The position numbers and the translations under genes were made by a program. Below the pieces are notes generated by a model. It was not told the origin of the DNA, searched no databases, and saw nothing but the letters and a program-made list of their open reading frames with translations. A DNA stretch of 49,846 bases from Streptomyces griseicoloratus (GTDB taxonomy: Bacteria > Actinomycetota > Actinomycetes > Streptomycetales > Streptomycetaceae). The stretch lies in contig NZ_JACVQF010000055.1 of assembly GCF_014534645.1 (NCBI RefSeq), forward strand, positions 1-49,846. The letters are read 5' to 3'. This document shows, piece after piece, positions 40,017-48,556 of this stretch; positions within the stretch are counted from its first letter, which is position 1, and each line of letters starts with the position of its first letter.

Positions 40017-41408
40017 ATGAGCACCCAGCAGCTTCCCGTCGTCGTCATCGGAGCCGGCCCCGCCGGACTCGCCGCTGCCGCCCACCTCGTCGAGCGCGGC
40101 ATCGAGCCGCTCGTGCTGGAAGCGGGTGACAGTGCCGGTGCGGCCGTTCGCGAGTGGAGCCACGTGCGCCTGTTCTCCCCCTGGGGCGAAGTCGTCGACC
40201 CGGCTGCCGAGAAGCTCCTCGCCCCCACGGGCTGGACGCGCCCCGACCCGGCGACGTATCCGTCCGGCGGGGACTGGGCGGAGCGGTACCTGCAGCCGCT
40301 CGCCGACGTCCTCGGCGACCGAGTCCGCATCGGCACCACGGTCACCGGGGTCTCCCGGGCCGGCCGCGACCGGATCGTCGACGCCGACCGTGAGACCCAG
40401 CCCTTCGTCGTCCACGTCGAGCACGCCGACGGCCGTGAGGAGCGGGTCCTCGCCCGCGCGGTCATCGACGCCTCCGGCACCTGGACCACCCCGTCCCCGG
40501 CCGGCGGCAGCGGCCTGCCCGCGCTCGGCGAGAAGGCGGCGGCCGACCGCATCACGTACCGCGTCCCCGATCTCAAGGACCCCGCCGTCCGCGCCCGCTA
40601 CGCGGGCAGGCGCACCGCGGTGATCGGCTCCGGCGCCTCCGCCTTCACCGCGCTGGCCCACCTCGCCGAGCTGGCCAAGTCCGAGGACGGCAAGGGGACG
40701 CACGCGGTGTGGGTCCTGCGCCGCGGCATCTCCGGCTCCACCTTCGGCGGCGGCGAAGCCGACCAGCTGCCCGCCCGCGGGGCCCTGGGTCTGGCGGCCA
40801 AGGCCGCCGTCGACGACGGCTACGCCGACGCCGTCACGGGCTTCCGCACCGAGGCGTTCGAACCCGACGGCGACGGACGCCTGGTACTGGTGGGTGACGA
40901 CGATCGCCGGCTGGAGCCGGTGGACGAGGTGATCGTGCTGACCGGGTTCCGCCCCGACCTGTCCTTCCTCTCCGAGATCCGCCTGAACCTGGACGAACGT
41001 CTCCAGGCCCCGGTGCAGCTCGCTCCGCTGATCGACCCCAACCAGCACTCCTGCGGCACCGTCTACCCGCACGGCCACCGCGAGCTCTCCCACCCCGAAC
41101 AGGGCATCTACCTGGTCGGCATGAAGTCCTACGGCCGCGCCCCGACGTTCCTTGCCATGACCGGCTACGAGCAGGTCCGCTCCGTCGTCGCCGCGATCGC
41201 CGGCGACCTCGACTCCGCCGACCGCGTCGAACTCACCCTCCCCGAGACCGGAGTCTGCGGCGGAGCCGGCCTGTTCGACGCCCCCGACGTCCAGCAGGCC
41301 GACGCCGGCGGCTGCTGCGCGCCTGCGCCGCAGCTCGTCCAGCTCGGTGCGCCTGCGGCAGTGGGAAAGGCCGTCGAGGAGGATCCGGCGGGCGGCTGCT
41401 GCGGCTGA
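40017..41408 (+). CDS. ArsO-like FAD-dependent flavoprotein
   Basis: The 463-residue flavoprotein begins with VVVIGAGPAGLAAAAHLVER, an FAD motif, followed by REWSHVRLFSPW, the second dinucleotide motif AVIGSGASAFTALAHLAELA and an ATG-like VIVLTGFRPDL. The C-terminus is unusual: GVCGGAG, GGCCAPAP and a final GGCCG give five cysteines, typical for arsenic-linked flavoproteins that may bind As(III). AAGGAG precedes the ATG at 40017. Genes of this sort in ars islands are called arsO or thioredoxin-reductase-like; the reaction is not settled. No arsenite pump is seen in the window. Confidence 0.83.
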   Translation: MSTQQLPVVVIGAGPAGLAAAAHLVERGIEPLVLEAGDSAGAAVREWSHVRLFSPWGEVVDPAAEKLLAPTGWTRPDPATYPSGGDWAERYLQPLADVLGDRVRIGTTVTGVSRAGRDRIVDADRETQPFVVHVEHADGREERVLARAVIDASGTWTTPSPAGGSGLPALGEKAAADRITYRVPDLKDPAVRARYAGRRTAVIGSGASAFTALAHLAELAKSEDGKGTHAVWVLRRGISGSTFGGGEADQLPARGALGLAAKAAVDDGYADAVTGFRTEAFEPDGDGRLVLVGDDDRRLEPVDEVIVLTGFRPDLSFLSEIRLNLDERLQAPVQLAPLIDPNQHSCGTVYPHGHRELSHPEQGIYLVGMKSYGRAPTFLAMTGYEQVRSVVAAIAGDLDSADRVELTLPETGVCGGAGLFDAPDVQQADAGGCCAPAPQLVQLGAPAAVGKAVEEDPAGGCCG

Positions 41409-41453
41409 TCCCCAGTCCCTGGTCTTCGCGGAGGGCTACGAGCGCGCCCGGCG

Positions 41454-41470
41454 CCTGGCGGTACGCCAGG
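41454..41470. terminator. Short hairpin between converging genes
   Basis: CCTGGCG at 41454-41460 pairs with CGCCAGG at 41464-41470 around a 3-base loop. It stands 45 bp after the flavoprotein stop and could serve both it and the facing potassium-uptake operon. Confidence 0.4.
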
Positions 41471-41534
41471 AAGGGAGGCCGCCCGCCGGGAGTCGCCGGT
41501 CGCCCTTTACGGAGGGAAGGCCGGCCGGGGCAGC

Positions 41535-42257
41535 TCAGCTGAGGTCGGTGAACGCCTCGACCGAGTGTGTCTTGCCGGTGACGATGATGACGTCGCCTCG
41601 CTCCACGACCGTCTCGGCGGTGGCGTAGGTGAAGTCCTCGCCCGGGCGTTTGATGCCGACGACCGTGACGCCGTACTTGCTGCGGACCTGGCTCCGGCCG
41701 AGCGGGATGCCGGTGGCGATGTCCGGGGCGACGGTCTTCACGAGGGCGTAGTCGTCGTCGAACTCGATGAAGTCGAGCATGCGGCCGGTGACCAGGTGGG
41801 CGACGCGCTCGCCCATCTCGTGCTCGGGCAGGACGACATGGTGGACGCCGAGGCGTTCGAGGATCTGGCCGTGCTGGCGGCTGACGGCCTTGGCCCAGAT
41901 GGTGGGCACCCCGGCCTCCAGCAGGTTGGAGCTGACGAGCATGCTGGCCTCGATGTCCGTGCCGATGGCGACGACGGCGCTGGTGAATTCCTGGACGCCG
42001 AGCTGGCGGAGCGTCTCGGGGTCGGTGCAGTCGGCGACGGCCGTGTGGGTGAGCGCGTCGCTGTGCTTCTGGACTAGGCGGGCGTCGGTGTCGAGGCCGA
42101 GCACGTCCCAGCCGCGGCGCATCAGCTCATTGGCCAGCGAGGTGCCGAAACGGCCCAGCCCGATGACCGCGACCCGCTGGTCGCCGGCACCGCGGGCATG
42201 GGTCTCGGCGACGCGCTTGTGCCGTCGCCGGCGCAGGGAGTGAAGGTAGTCAGCCAA
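41535..42257 (-). CDS. ktrA: Trk/Ktr potassium-uptake regulatory subunit
   Basis: The product of about 240 residues is a TrkA/KtrA RCK protein: an N-terminal Rossmann domain (VAVIGLGRFGTSLANELMRR) that binds NAD(H) or ATP and a C-terminal TrkA_C-like domain (SKYGVTVVGIKRPGEDF). No ATG or GTG fits; a TTG at 42257, with GAGGAG ten bases upstream, would start inside the end of the ktrB gene (8-base overlap). The gate ring it forms controls the KtrB channel encoded just upstream. Confidence 0.85.
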   Translation of the reverse strand: MADYLHSLRRRRHKRVAETHARGAGDQRVAVIGLGRFGTSLANELMRRGWDVLGLDTDARLVQKHSDALTHTAVADCTDPETLRQLGVQEFTSAVVAIGTDIEASMLVSSNLLEAGVPTIWAKAVSRQHGQILERLGVHHVVLPEHEMGERVAHLVTGRMLDFIEFDDDYALVKTVAPDIATGIPLGRSQVRSKYGVTVVGIKRPGEDFTYATAETVVERGDVIIVTGKTHSVEAFTDLS

Positions 42258-43701
42258 TGATGGGTCGCTCCTCGGGCAGTTCGTAGCGGCGGGTGCGCTC
42301 GCGCAGGGCAAGTGCGGAGACAAGGGTGATGGGGCCGAGGCGGCCGACGAACATCAGACCGGTCAGGAGCAGTTGCCCGGCGCCCGGCAGGTCGGCGGTG
42401 ATGCCGGTGGACAGGCCGACCGTGGCGAACGCGGAGACGACCTCGAACAGCACCGGTTCCATCCGCTCGTGCACCAGTGTGAGCAGCAGCAGCGTGGAGC
42501 CCACGACGAGGGCGACGCCGAGCAGTGCCACGGTCAGGGCCTGGCGCAGCACATGCGCGGCGAGCCGGCGGCCCAGCACCACCGAGTGAGGCTCGCCGCG
42601 CACCTCGGCGATGATCGCGACGAGCAGCACCGCGAAGGTGGTGACCTTGATGCCGCCGGCCGTTCCGGCACTGCCGCCGCCGATGAACATCAGCACGCAC
42701 GTCATCAGCAGCGTCGATGCCTCCATGGCGCCGATGTCGACCGCGTTGAAACCCGCGGTGCGCGTCATGGCGGAGTGGAAGAAGCCGCCCAGGATCTTGT
42801 CCGCCGTGCTGTGCGATCCGAGTGTGCCCGGGTTGGTCCACTCCAGGACGCAGGTCAGTACGGTGCCGACGGCCAGTAGGACGACCGTGACGATCAGCGT
42901 CAGCTTCGTGTGCAGGGTCCAGGTGCGGCGCCCTGTCGTGCGCTGCCGGTGGCGGTGGCGCAGCAGCTCCAGCAGCACGGGGAAGCCGAGGCCGCCCAGG
43001 ATCACCGCGGCCGCGACGGGCAGCAGGACCCATCCGTCGCCCGCGTAGCGGGTGATGTTGTCGGCGTGCAGGCCGAACCCCGCGTTGTTGAAGGCCGACA
43101 CGGCGTGGAAATAGCCGAGGTAGGCGGCGCTGCCGACGCTCTCGCCGTAGCCGTACCGGAAGCGCAGCGCCAGAACGGCCCCGACGGTCAGCTCGACGAC
43201 CAGCGTGGTGCCGGCGACACCCAGCAGCACCCGTCGTACGTCGCCGATGCCGAGGCTTCTCGTCTCCGCCTGGGCGGTGAGCTGCATCCGCAGTCGCAGT
43301 CTGCCGGAGATGAGAAGGGCCAGCATCGAGGCCATCGTCATGATCCCGAAGCCGCCGACCTGGATGAGGGCGAGGATCACTCCCTCTCCGAAGCCGCTCC
43401 AGTACGTGCCCGTGTCCACGACGGCGAGACCGGTCACGCACACCGCCGAGGTCGCGGTGAACAGCGCGGTCACCAGGCCGGTCGCCGAGCCGTCCTCGGA
43501 GGCGACCGGCAGTGACAGCAGCAGTGTGCCGGCCACCACGGCGAAGGCGAACGCCACGACGACGGAGCGAGCGGGATGGGCGGCCAGCAGGGACGGCCGT
43601 GACCGCGTCCGCGTCGTCAGTGCCGCCACCAGCTGCCCCTCGTCCTTGTCACCCTCACTGTCAGTGCCCGCCTTGGTCACAAGCGCGTCAAGGGCCGGCA
43701 C
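42250..43701 (-). CDS. ktrB: Trk/Ktr potassium-uptake membrane subunit
   Basis: The 483-residue membrane protein is a TrkH/KtrB-type potassium transporter with four M1-P-M2 repeats. The selectivity glycines are in TSAVCVTGLAVVD, FNNAGFGLHADN, MTRTAGFNAVD and FATVGLSTGIT. A GTG at 43701 gives the first frame start; a GTG at 43680 is also possible. It is translationally coupled to ktrA. It imports K+ (in Ktr systems often Na+-dependent) through the plasma membrane and helps osmoregulation. Confidence 0.9.
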   Translation of the reverse strand: MPALDALVTKAGTDSEGDKDEGQLVAALTTRTRSRPSLLAAHPARSVVVAFAFAVVAGTLLLSLPVASEDGSATGLVTALFTATSAVCVTGLAVVDTGTYWSGFGEGVILALIQVGGFGIMTMASMLALLISGRLRLRMQLTAQAETRSLGIGDVRRVLLGVAGTTLVVELTVGAVLALRFRYGYGESVGSAAYLGYFHAVSAFNNAGFGLHADNITRYAGDGWVLLPVAAAVILGGLGFPVLLELLRHRHRQRTTGRRTWTLHTKLTLIVTVVLLAVGTVLTCVLEWTNPGTLGSHSTADKILGGFFHSAMTRTAGFNAVDIGAMEASTLLMTCVLMFIGGGSAGTAGGIKVTTFAVLLVAIIAEVRGEPHSVVLGRRLAAHVLRQALTVALLGVALVVGSTLLLLTLVHERMEPVLFEVVSAFATVGLSTGITADLPGAGQLLLTGLMFVGRLGPITLVSALALRERTRRYELPEERPIIG

Positions 43702-43773
43702 ACCTCACCTATGGGTGTACGCGAGAGATCGTGTCCGTACGGCGCGGACATGCCGGTGTCGTTCCGCCGATCG

Positions 43774-44427
43774 TCATGCCGGCCCTCCCCAGTCGCTCGG
43801 GAAACCGGGCGGAGGCTCGGGAACGTCGAAGAAGAGGCCGTGGAAGCCCCAGGCGATGAAGGCGACGATCGCGGCGATCATGATGTAGGCGATGATGAGG
43901 ACGGCCTTCGGCACACCCTTGGCGCGTACGGATGCGCCGGTGGTGAGGTTCTCCAGCCGGGCGACGCGCAGGGTGCCGGACTTCATGCGGCCATGGGCGC
44001 GCACCCGGTCACCGTCGTTGAGGGAGCCCTCGAAAGTGAGGCCGCGCATCTCGACGGGGACGACGGAGATCCGGTTGCCGAAGGCGTCGTACCGCTCGAC
44101 GCGGAAGGTCCACACGACCTCGAAGTGGTGCTGGCCCTGGTATTCGGACCGTACCTGCGCGCCTCTCACCTGCCCTTCTACGACCGTCCTGCCGCCCAGG
44201 CCGGCATCCGGTCCGGCGGTCTGCAAGAGGGGCCGCTGTCCGCTGCCCGGGACGAGAGGGCCGCCCGGTGCGGCGTCCCACGCCCCGGGCGGTGGCTCGC
44301 CCGGCGCGCCTGACCGCGGGGGCTGCCAGGCGCCGCCGTCCGGGCGAGGATGCGGGGCGGAGGCAGGCCAGGCCCGCTGTCCGGGCGGCTCCGACGGCTG
44401 GGGCGGAAAGGACGGGGGCATCGTCAT
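43774..44427 (-). CDS. Hypothetical protein, Pro-rich N-term, C-term membrane helix
   Basis: The 217-residue product starts with a disordered Pro/Gly/Ala-rich stretch (about 1-75), followed by a beta-rich domain (about 80-165; VVEGQVRGAQVRSEYQGQHH and VVPVEMRGLTFEGSLNDGDR, with an OB-fold-like look) and one membrane helix (about 175-200; AVLIIAYIMIAAIVAFIAWG). The N-terminus probably faces the cytosol. GGAAGGAAG precedes the ATG at 44427. No family is recognised. It lies 72 bp downstream of the ktrB start on the same strand but is transcribed before it, so could be in one operon. Confidence 0.75.
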   Translation of the reverse strand: MTMPPSFPPQPSEPPGQRAWPASAPHPRPDGGAWQPPRSGAPGEPPPGAWDAAPGGPLVPGSGQRPLLQTAGPDAGLGGRTVVEGQVRGAQVRSEYQGQHHFEVVWTFRVERYDAFGNRISVVPVEMRGLTFEGSLNDGDRVRAHGRMKSGTLRVARLENLTTGASVRAKGVPKAVLIIAYIMIAAIVAFIAWGFHGLFFDVPEPPPGFPSDWGGPA

Positions 44428-44654
44428 GGATCTTCTTCCTTCCGGTACGGGCGCATCGCGGAGAGCGCGGTACGGCGACACGTGCGGTCCGGGTCGCCTC
44501 TCCAGTAGGCCCAGCACCGGTGACCCACGTCACGGCACTGCTTTTCGGGGCTTGACAGACGGTGGCCGCGTGGTTGCCGGCCTCGCCCCGGCACGGACTT
44601 CGGCATCCTCGGTCCGGAACCGGGCCCGTGGATGCCGGTGGCGGCGCGATTCGG

Positions 44655-45452
44655 TCAGGTGCTCTCCCGGTAGTTCATGAACCAGTGGGTGTCGAAATAG
44701 CGGGCCATGGTGTACGGGTGGTGCGGGTCGGTGAGGATGCGGCAGACGAACTCCGCGGCCTGGTAGTCGAAGAGGAGGTCGTCGCCGTCGAAGGACCGGA
44801 CCACGACGGGCCAGCGGTCGGGGTCGTCGCCGTCGGTCCTCCAGCAGTACAGCTCCTCGTGCTCCGTGCCCGCCCAGATGAGCAGGCCGTCCCCCCTGAG
44901 ATGCGTCCACGGCTCCTGCTCCAGGTCCAGCCATCCGTCGAAGGCACCCTCGCCGAACGTCTCGACCATGCGCTTGTAGTCGCTCGGCAGCGCCGTGCCC
45001 AGGCGCGACTCCAGCTCCGCCCAGTCCACGTCCGGCCGCTGGGCGGGCCGGGTCCAGCCGGTGATCCGTATGAGCCGTTCCATCCAGTCGACGTCCTCGC
45101 CCGGAGCGACCGCCACGGGTTCCGGCACCTCCCGGTGAGCGACCACCAGCACCGGCCGCTCGGTGCCCTCGGGGTCCCGCGCCGTACCCGAACCGACCCA
45201 CTGGTCCCCGTACGCCCACGCCCGTATCGTCACCGCGCGGTCCTCGAAGGGGACGAGGAGGGCCGCGCCCTGGGACTCGTCGGCCGTCGGATCGGTGAAG
45301 CCGTCGAGGACGAGGGTGCGCGGGGCGCCGTACCTGCTGCCGAGCAGGTCTGTCAGGGCCTGCGGGTCCAGGTCGACGGGCAGGTACATGTAGCCGTCCC
45401 CCGGGCCCAGTCGGGCCAGCAGGTCGTTGACGGTCGCTTGCGTGAGCTCCAT
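44655..45452 (-). CDS. SMI1/KNR4-like protein
   Basis: The 265-residue protein has an uncharacterised N-terminal half and a C-terminal SMI1/KNR4-like domain (about 138-265; VDWAELESRLGTALPSDYKR, then FGEGAFDGWLDLEQ and WTHLRGDGLLIWAG). This superfamily is best known for immunity proteins against contact-dependent toxins, but also has cell-wall signalling members. No toxin gene adjoins it here. The ATG at 45452 starts directly with the domain-like ELTQATVNDLLARLG. Cytosolic. Confidence 0.78.
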   Translation of the reverse strand: MELTQATVNDLLARLGPGDGYMYLPVDLDPQALTDLLGSRYGAPRTLVLDGFTDPTADESQGAALLVPFEDRAVTIRAWAYGDQWVGSGTARDPEGTERPVLVVAHREVPEPVAVAPGEDVDWMERLIRITGWTRPAQRPDVDWAELESRLGTALPSDYKRMVETFGEGAFDGWLDLEQEPWTHLRGDGLLIWAGTEHEELYCWRTDGDDPDRWPVVVRSFDGDDLLFDYQAAEFVCRILTDPHHPYTMARYFDTHWFMNYREST

Positions 45453-45721
45453 GGCGGACAGTCAAGCGCACCGCACTGACAATGAACCTGCCCGCCGGCG
45501 CACGGAAGCAGCCGATGGTCACTACCTGCAGCATGAAATGGATTTCTTGCGCTCCCTCCGGCGCTCCGGCGTGCAGGCCCGTGACCGGCGAAGACGTCGA
45601 CCGCGGATCGCTGTGCCTCGGCCGCGCAACCGGGCGTAATGACTCAAGTGCCCGCTTTTTGCCCAACAGCCTTGCTCAGCAGCCCTGTTGACGTGCTCCA
45701 GTCACCCTAGTACCGTCCGCT

Positions 45722-45733
45722 GAAATCGATTTC
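45722..45733. promoter_or_regulatory. GAAATCGATTTC palindrome before DUF4185 gene
   Basis: A perfect 12-bp AT-containing palindrome lies 40 bp before the ATG of the DUF4185-like gene. The 321-bp gap (45453-45773) has no gene. A TTGACG at 45688-45693 may be a -35 element. A repressor site, for example of LacI or GntR type, is plausible. Confidence 0.5.
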
Positions 45734-45773
45734 TCCTAGGGCTGGACCGACCGACATCACCGGGAGCACAGTC

Positions 45774-48452
45774 ATGCGCAGAGCCGCCCAACCTCCCCGT
45801 CGGAGAGGGGCCGTGGGCCGTGCCCTCACCGCGGCCCTCCTCGCACTCGGCACGGTGCTGACCGCCGTGCCGCAGAGCACGGCCGCGAGCACCGCCGGTA
45901 CCCCGGCCGACGCGTCTCCGGCGGCGGGGACCCTCGCGGCAGCCGCCGGTTCCCCTCCGGCGAGCGACTTCTTCTCGACCGTCGTCGTGGACCCCGCGGC
46001 CACCGTGGGCGCGCCCGCGGCAGGCGACAACCAGAACCACGGCGACCTGTGGCCCAACTGCTGGGCGGACGACGACAACGTCTACACCGCGTACGGCGAC
46101 GGCGTCGGCTTCAACGGCCCGTACAGCGACATCGGCGTCGCCAAGATCTCCGGCATGCCCGGAGCCCTGACCGGATCCCAGCTGTCCACGGACGTCAGTC
46201 AGATATGGAGCGCCGGCCACAACCGCAAGCCCACCGGCATGGCCTGTGTGAACGGCGACCTCTACCTCGCGGTGCAGGACCTGGCCACGGACTTCAACGA
46301 CGCACCGGCCGCGACGATCGCCAAGTCCACCGACAAGGGGCGCACCTGGACCTGGGACCGCAACCGGCCGATGTTCGGCGGCGGCGTGTTCACCACGGTG
46401 ATGTTCCTGGACTACGGCAAGAACTACGCCAACGCCCCCGACGACTACGTGTACGCCTACGGCCTTGACCACAACTGGCGGGACTCCTTCGACAACACCG
46501 TCCCCGACCCCGTCGACCTGTACCTGGCCCGCGTCCACAAGAGCTCCGTCATGGACGAGAACGCCTGGCAGTACATGTCCGGCACGGACGCCTCGGGCAA
46601 CCCGCTCTGGTCCACGGACATCGCCGGGCGACAGCCGGTCCTCCACGACGACCGGCACATCTACCAGGACGTCTTCACCGCCGGCCGGGCGCGGGACATG
46701 ACGGTCCTCAGCCAGGGCGGCGTGGTCTACAACAAGCCGCTGAACCGCTACATCTACACCTCGTGGACCGAGTACACCTTCGAGTTCTACGAGTCCCCGA
46801 CTCCCTGGGGTCCCTGGAAGCACTTCGCCACCAAGGACTTCGGCGGCTACCCGTGGACCCACACCAAGCACGGCGGCTACGCGACCACGATCCCGTCGAA
46901 GTACATCAGCGCCGACGGCAAGTCGATGTGGCTCCAGTCCAACGTCTGTCCCTGCGGCGGCGGTTACCCGCACGGCGACCACTGGGCGTACACCTTCTCC
47001 CTGCGGAAGATGAGCCTGGAGCCGCACCGCGACTCCACCCCCGGCAACGCCGCCGACCCGGGCCGCAACCTCGCACGTGAGCCCGGCACCGTGCCCGTTC
47101 AGCGTGCCGCGCACTTCGGCAGGGACGCGTTCTACGCCGACGGCAACCGCGACCAGAACGAGGACGACTGGAACGACGAGCGCAAGGGCGCGAGCTGGTG
47201 GGGATACACCTGGCCGCGCCAGTACATGATGAACAAGGTCGTCTACACGACCGGCGACATGTTCCCGGACGGCGGCTGGTTCGCCGGCGACCTGCGGGTC
47301 CAGGTCCGGCGCGACCACCAGTGGGTCGACGTCTCCGGGCAGCGCATCGGACCCGCGTACCCGAACGACAGCACGGCGGGCGCGCACCGCACCTACACCT
47401 TCTCGTTCGACCCGACGGCGGGCGACGGGGTCCGCATCATCGGCCGGCCGGGCGGCGACAAGACGTTCACGTCCATCGCGGAGCTCGAGGTCTACTACGG
47501 CAACGCCGGCGGGGTGATGCTGGGCGGCTCGCCCACGGATGTGACGGGGGACGGCAGGGACGACATCGTCACGTTCACCCGGAACGCGGCCGCCGACGTG
47601 TACGCATCCCCCTCCAACGGCTCCGCGTTCGCGGGCGGCGGCAAGTGGAACGAGCACTTCGCGCCCGCCGGCGAGACCCCGCTGACCGGCGACTTCACCG
47701 GCGACGGGAAGGACGACGCCGTCACCTTCACCCACGGTGCGGCGGCCGACGTCTACGTCGCACCGTCCAGCGGAAGCGCGTTCGGCACCGGACAGAAGTG
47801 GCACGACCACTTCGCACCGGGCGGCGAGGTGCCCGCCGTGGGCGACTTCGACGGCGACGGCAGGGACGACATCGTCACCTTCACCCAGGACGACTCGTCG
47901 GACGTCCATGTCGCCCTGTCCTCGGGCACGTCCTTCGGCACGGGCGGCAAGTGGCACGACCACTTCGCCCCGGCCGGCGAGTTCCCCGCCGTCGGAGACC
48001 TGAACGGCGACGGCAGGGACGACATCATCACCTTCACCAAGAACGCCGAGGCAGCCGTCTTCGTCGCCCTGTCCACCGGTGACTCCTTCGCCGCGGCCCG
48101 CAAGGTCCTCACCGGCTTCTCGCCCGGGGCCGAACTGCCCCGTGTCGGCGACTTCGACGGCGACGGCAGGGACGACATCGCCAGCTTCACCGCCGACACG
48201 GCGGCCGACGTCCGCGTCGCCCTGTCCGACGGCAGCGGCTTCGCCGTCAAGGGGGTGTGGCACGACGCGGTTTCGGGCCCGGGCGCCTATCCGTACGTCG
48301 GCGACTACGACGGTGACGGCAAGGACGACGTCGTCTCCTTCGACCACACGCCCGAGGCGGACGTCCATGTCGCCCTCTCGACCGGCACCGCCTTCGGTGA
48401 CCGGAAGAAGTGGAACGACTTCTTCGGCCTGCCCGGCGAGACCTCCCTCTGA
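45774..48452 (+). CDS. Secreted DUF4185-like protein with FG-GAP repeats
   Basis: The 892-residue protein has a long signal region (about 1-36, basic RRAAQPPRRRGAVGR then a hydrophobic core ending TAVPQSTAA), a DUF4185-like beta-propeller-type domain (about 63-415; DNVYTAYGDGVGF, DLYLARVHKSS), a discoidin-like binding domain (about 440-578; WPRQYMMNKVVYTTGDMFPD), and six FG-GAP/VCBS-type repeats from residue about 584 on (D-x-D/N/T-GDGRDDIVTF pattern). Such repeats bind Ca2+ and form propellers. GGGAG precedes the ATG at 45774. It is secreted, probably acting on polysaccharide, and pairs with the M23 gene downstream. Confidence 0.85.
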   Translation: MRRAAQPPRRRGAVGRALTAALLALGTVLTAVPQSTAASTAGTPADASPAAGTLAAAAGSPPASDFFSTVVVDPAATVGAPAAGDNQNHGDLWPNCWADDDNVYTAYGDGVGFNGPYSDIGVAKISGMPGALTGSQLSTDVSQIWSAGHNRKPTGMACVNGDLYLAVQDLATDFNDAPAATIAKSTDKGRTWTWDRNRPMFGGGVFTTVMFLDYGKNYANAPDDYVYAYGLDHNWRDSFDNTVPDPVDLYLARVHKSSVMDENAWQYMSGTDASGNPLWSTDIAGRQPVLHDDRHIYQDVFTAGRARDMTVLSQGGVVYNKPLNRYIYTSWTEYTFEFYESPTPWGPWKHFATKDFGGYPWTHTKHGGYATTIPSKYISADGKSMWLQSNVCPCGGGYPHGDHWAYTFSLRKMSLEPHRDSTPGNAADPGRNLAREPGTVPVQRAAHFGRDAFYADGNRDQNEDDWNDERKGASWWGYTWPRQYMMNKVVYTTGDMFPDGGWFAGDLRVQVRRDHQWVDVSGQRIGPAYPNDSTAGAHRTYTFSFDPTAGDGVRIIGRPGGDKTFTSIAELEVYYGNAGGVMLGGSPTDVTGDGRDDIVTFTRNAAADVYASPSNGSAFAGGGKWNEHFAPAGETPLTGDFTGDGKDDAVTFTHGAAADVYVAPSSGSAFGTGQKWHDHFAPGGEVPAVGDFDGDGRDDIVTFTQDDSSDVHVALSSGTSFGTGGKWHDHFAPAGEFPAVGDLNGDGRDDIITFTKNAEAAVFVALSTGDSFAAARKVLTGFSPGAELPRVGDFDGDGRDDIASFTADTAADVRVALSDGSGFAVKGVWHDAVSGPGAYPYVGDYDGDGKDDVVSFDHTPEADVHVALSTGTAFGDRKKWNDFFGLPGETSL

Positions 48453-48460
48453 CCCCATGT

Positions 48461-48500
48461 CTTCCCGGCGGCGCGCAGTGAGAGGCGCGCCGCCGGGAAG
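48461..48500 (+). terminator. Strong hairpin terminator after DUF4185 gene
   Basis: A perfect 16-bp stem, CTTCCCGGCGGCGCGC at 48461-48476 and its complement at 48485-48500, has an 8-base loop. It starts 9 bp after the stop and separates this gene from the next one, which may therefore have its own promoter or receive read-through. Confidence 0.9.
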
Positions 48501-48556
48501 CCACGTGCCCGGAACCGACCCATGGCGCACCCGCGCCTTCACGAAAGGAAGACGGC

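Noticed and set aside
45702-48542. A 946-codon open frame on the minus strand
   Set aside because: It is antisense to the DUF4185/FG-GAP gene; its Val/Gly/Asp-rich repeated translation is a mirror of the repeats and shows no domains.
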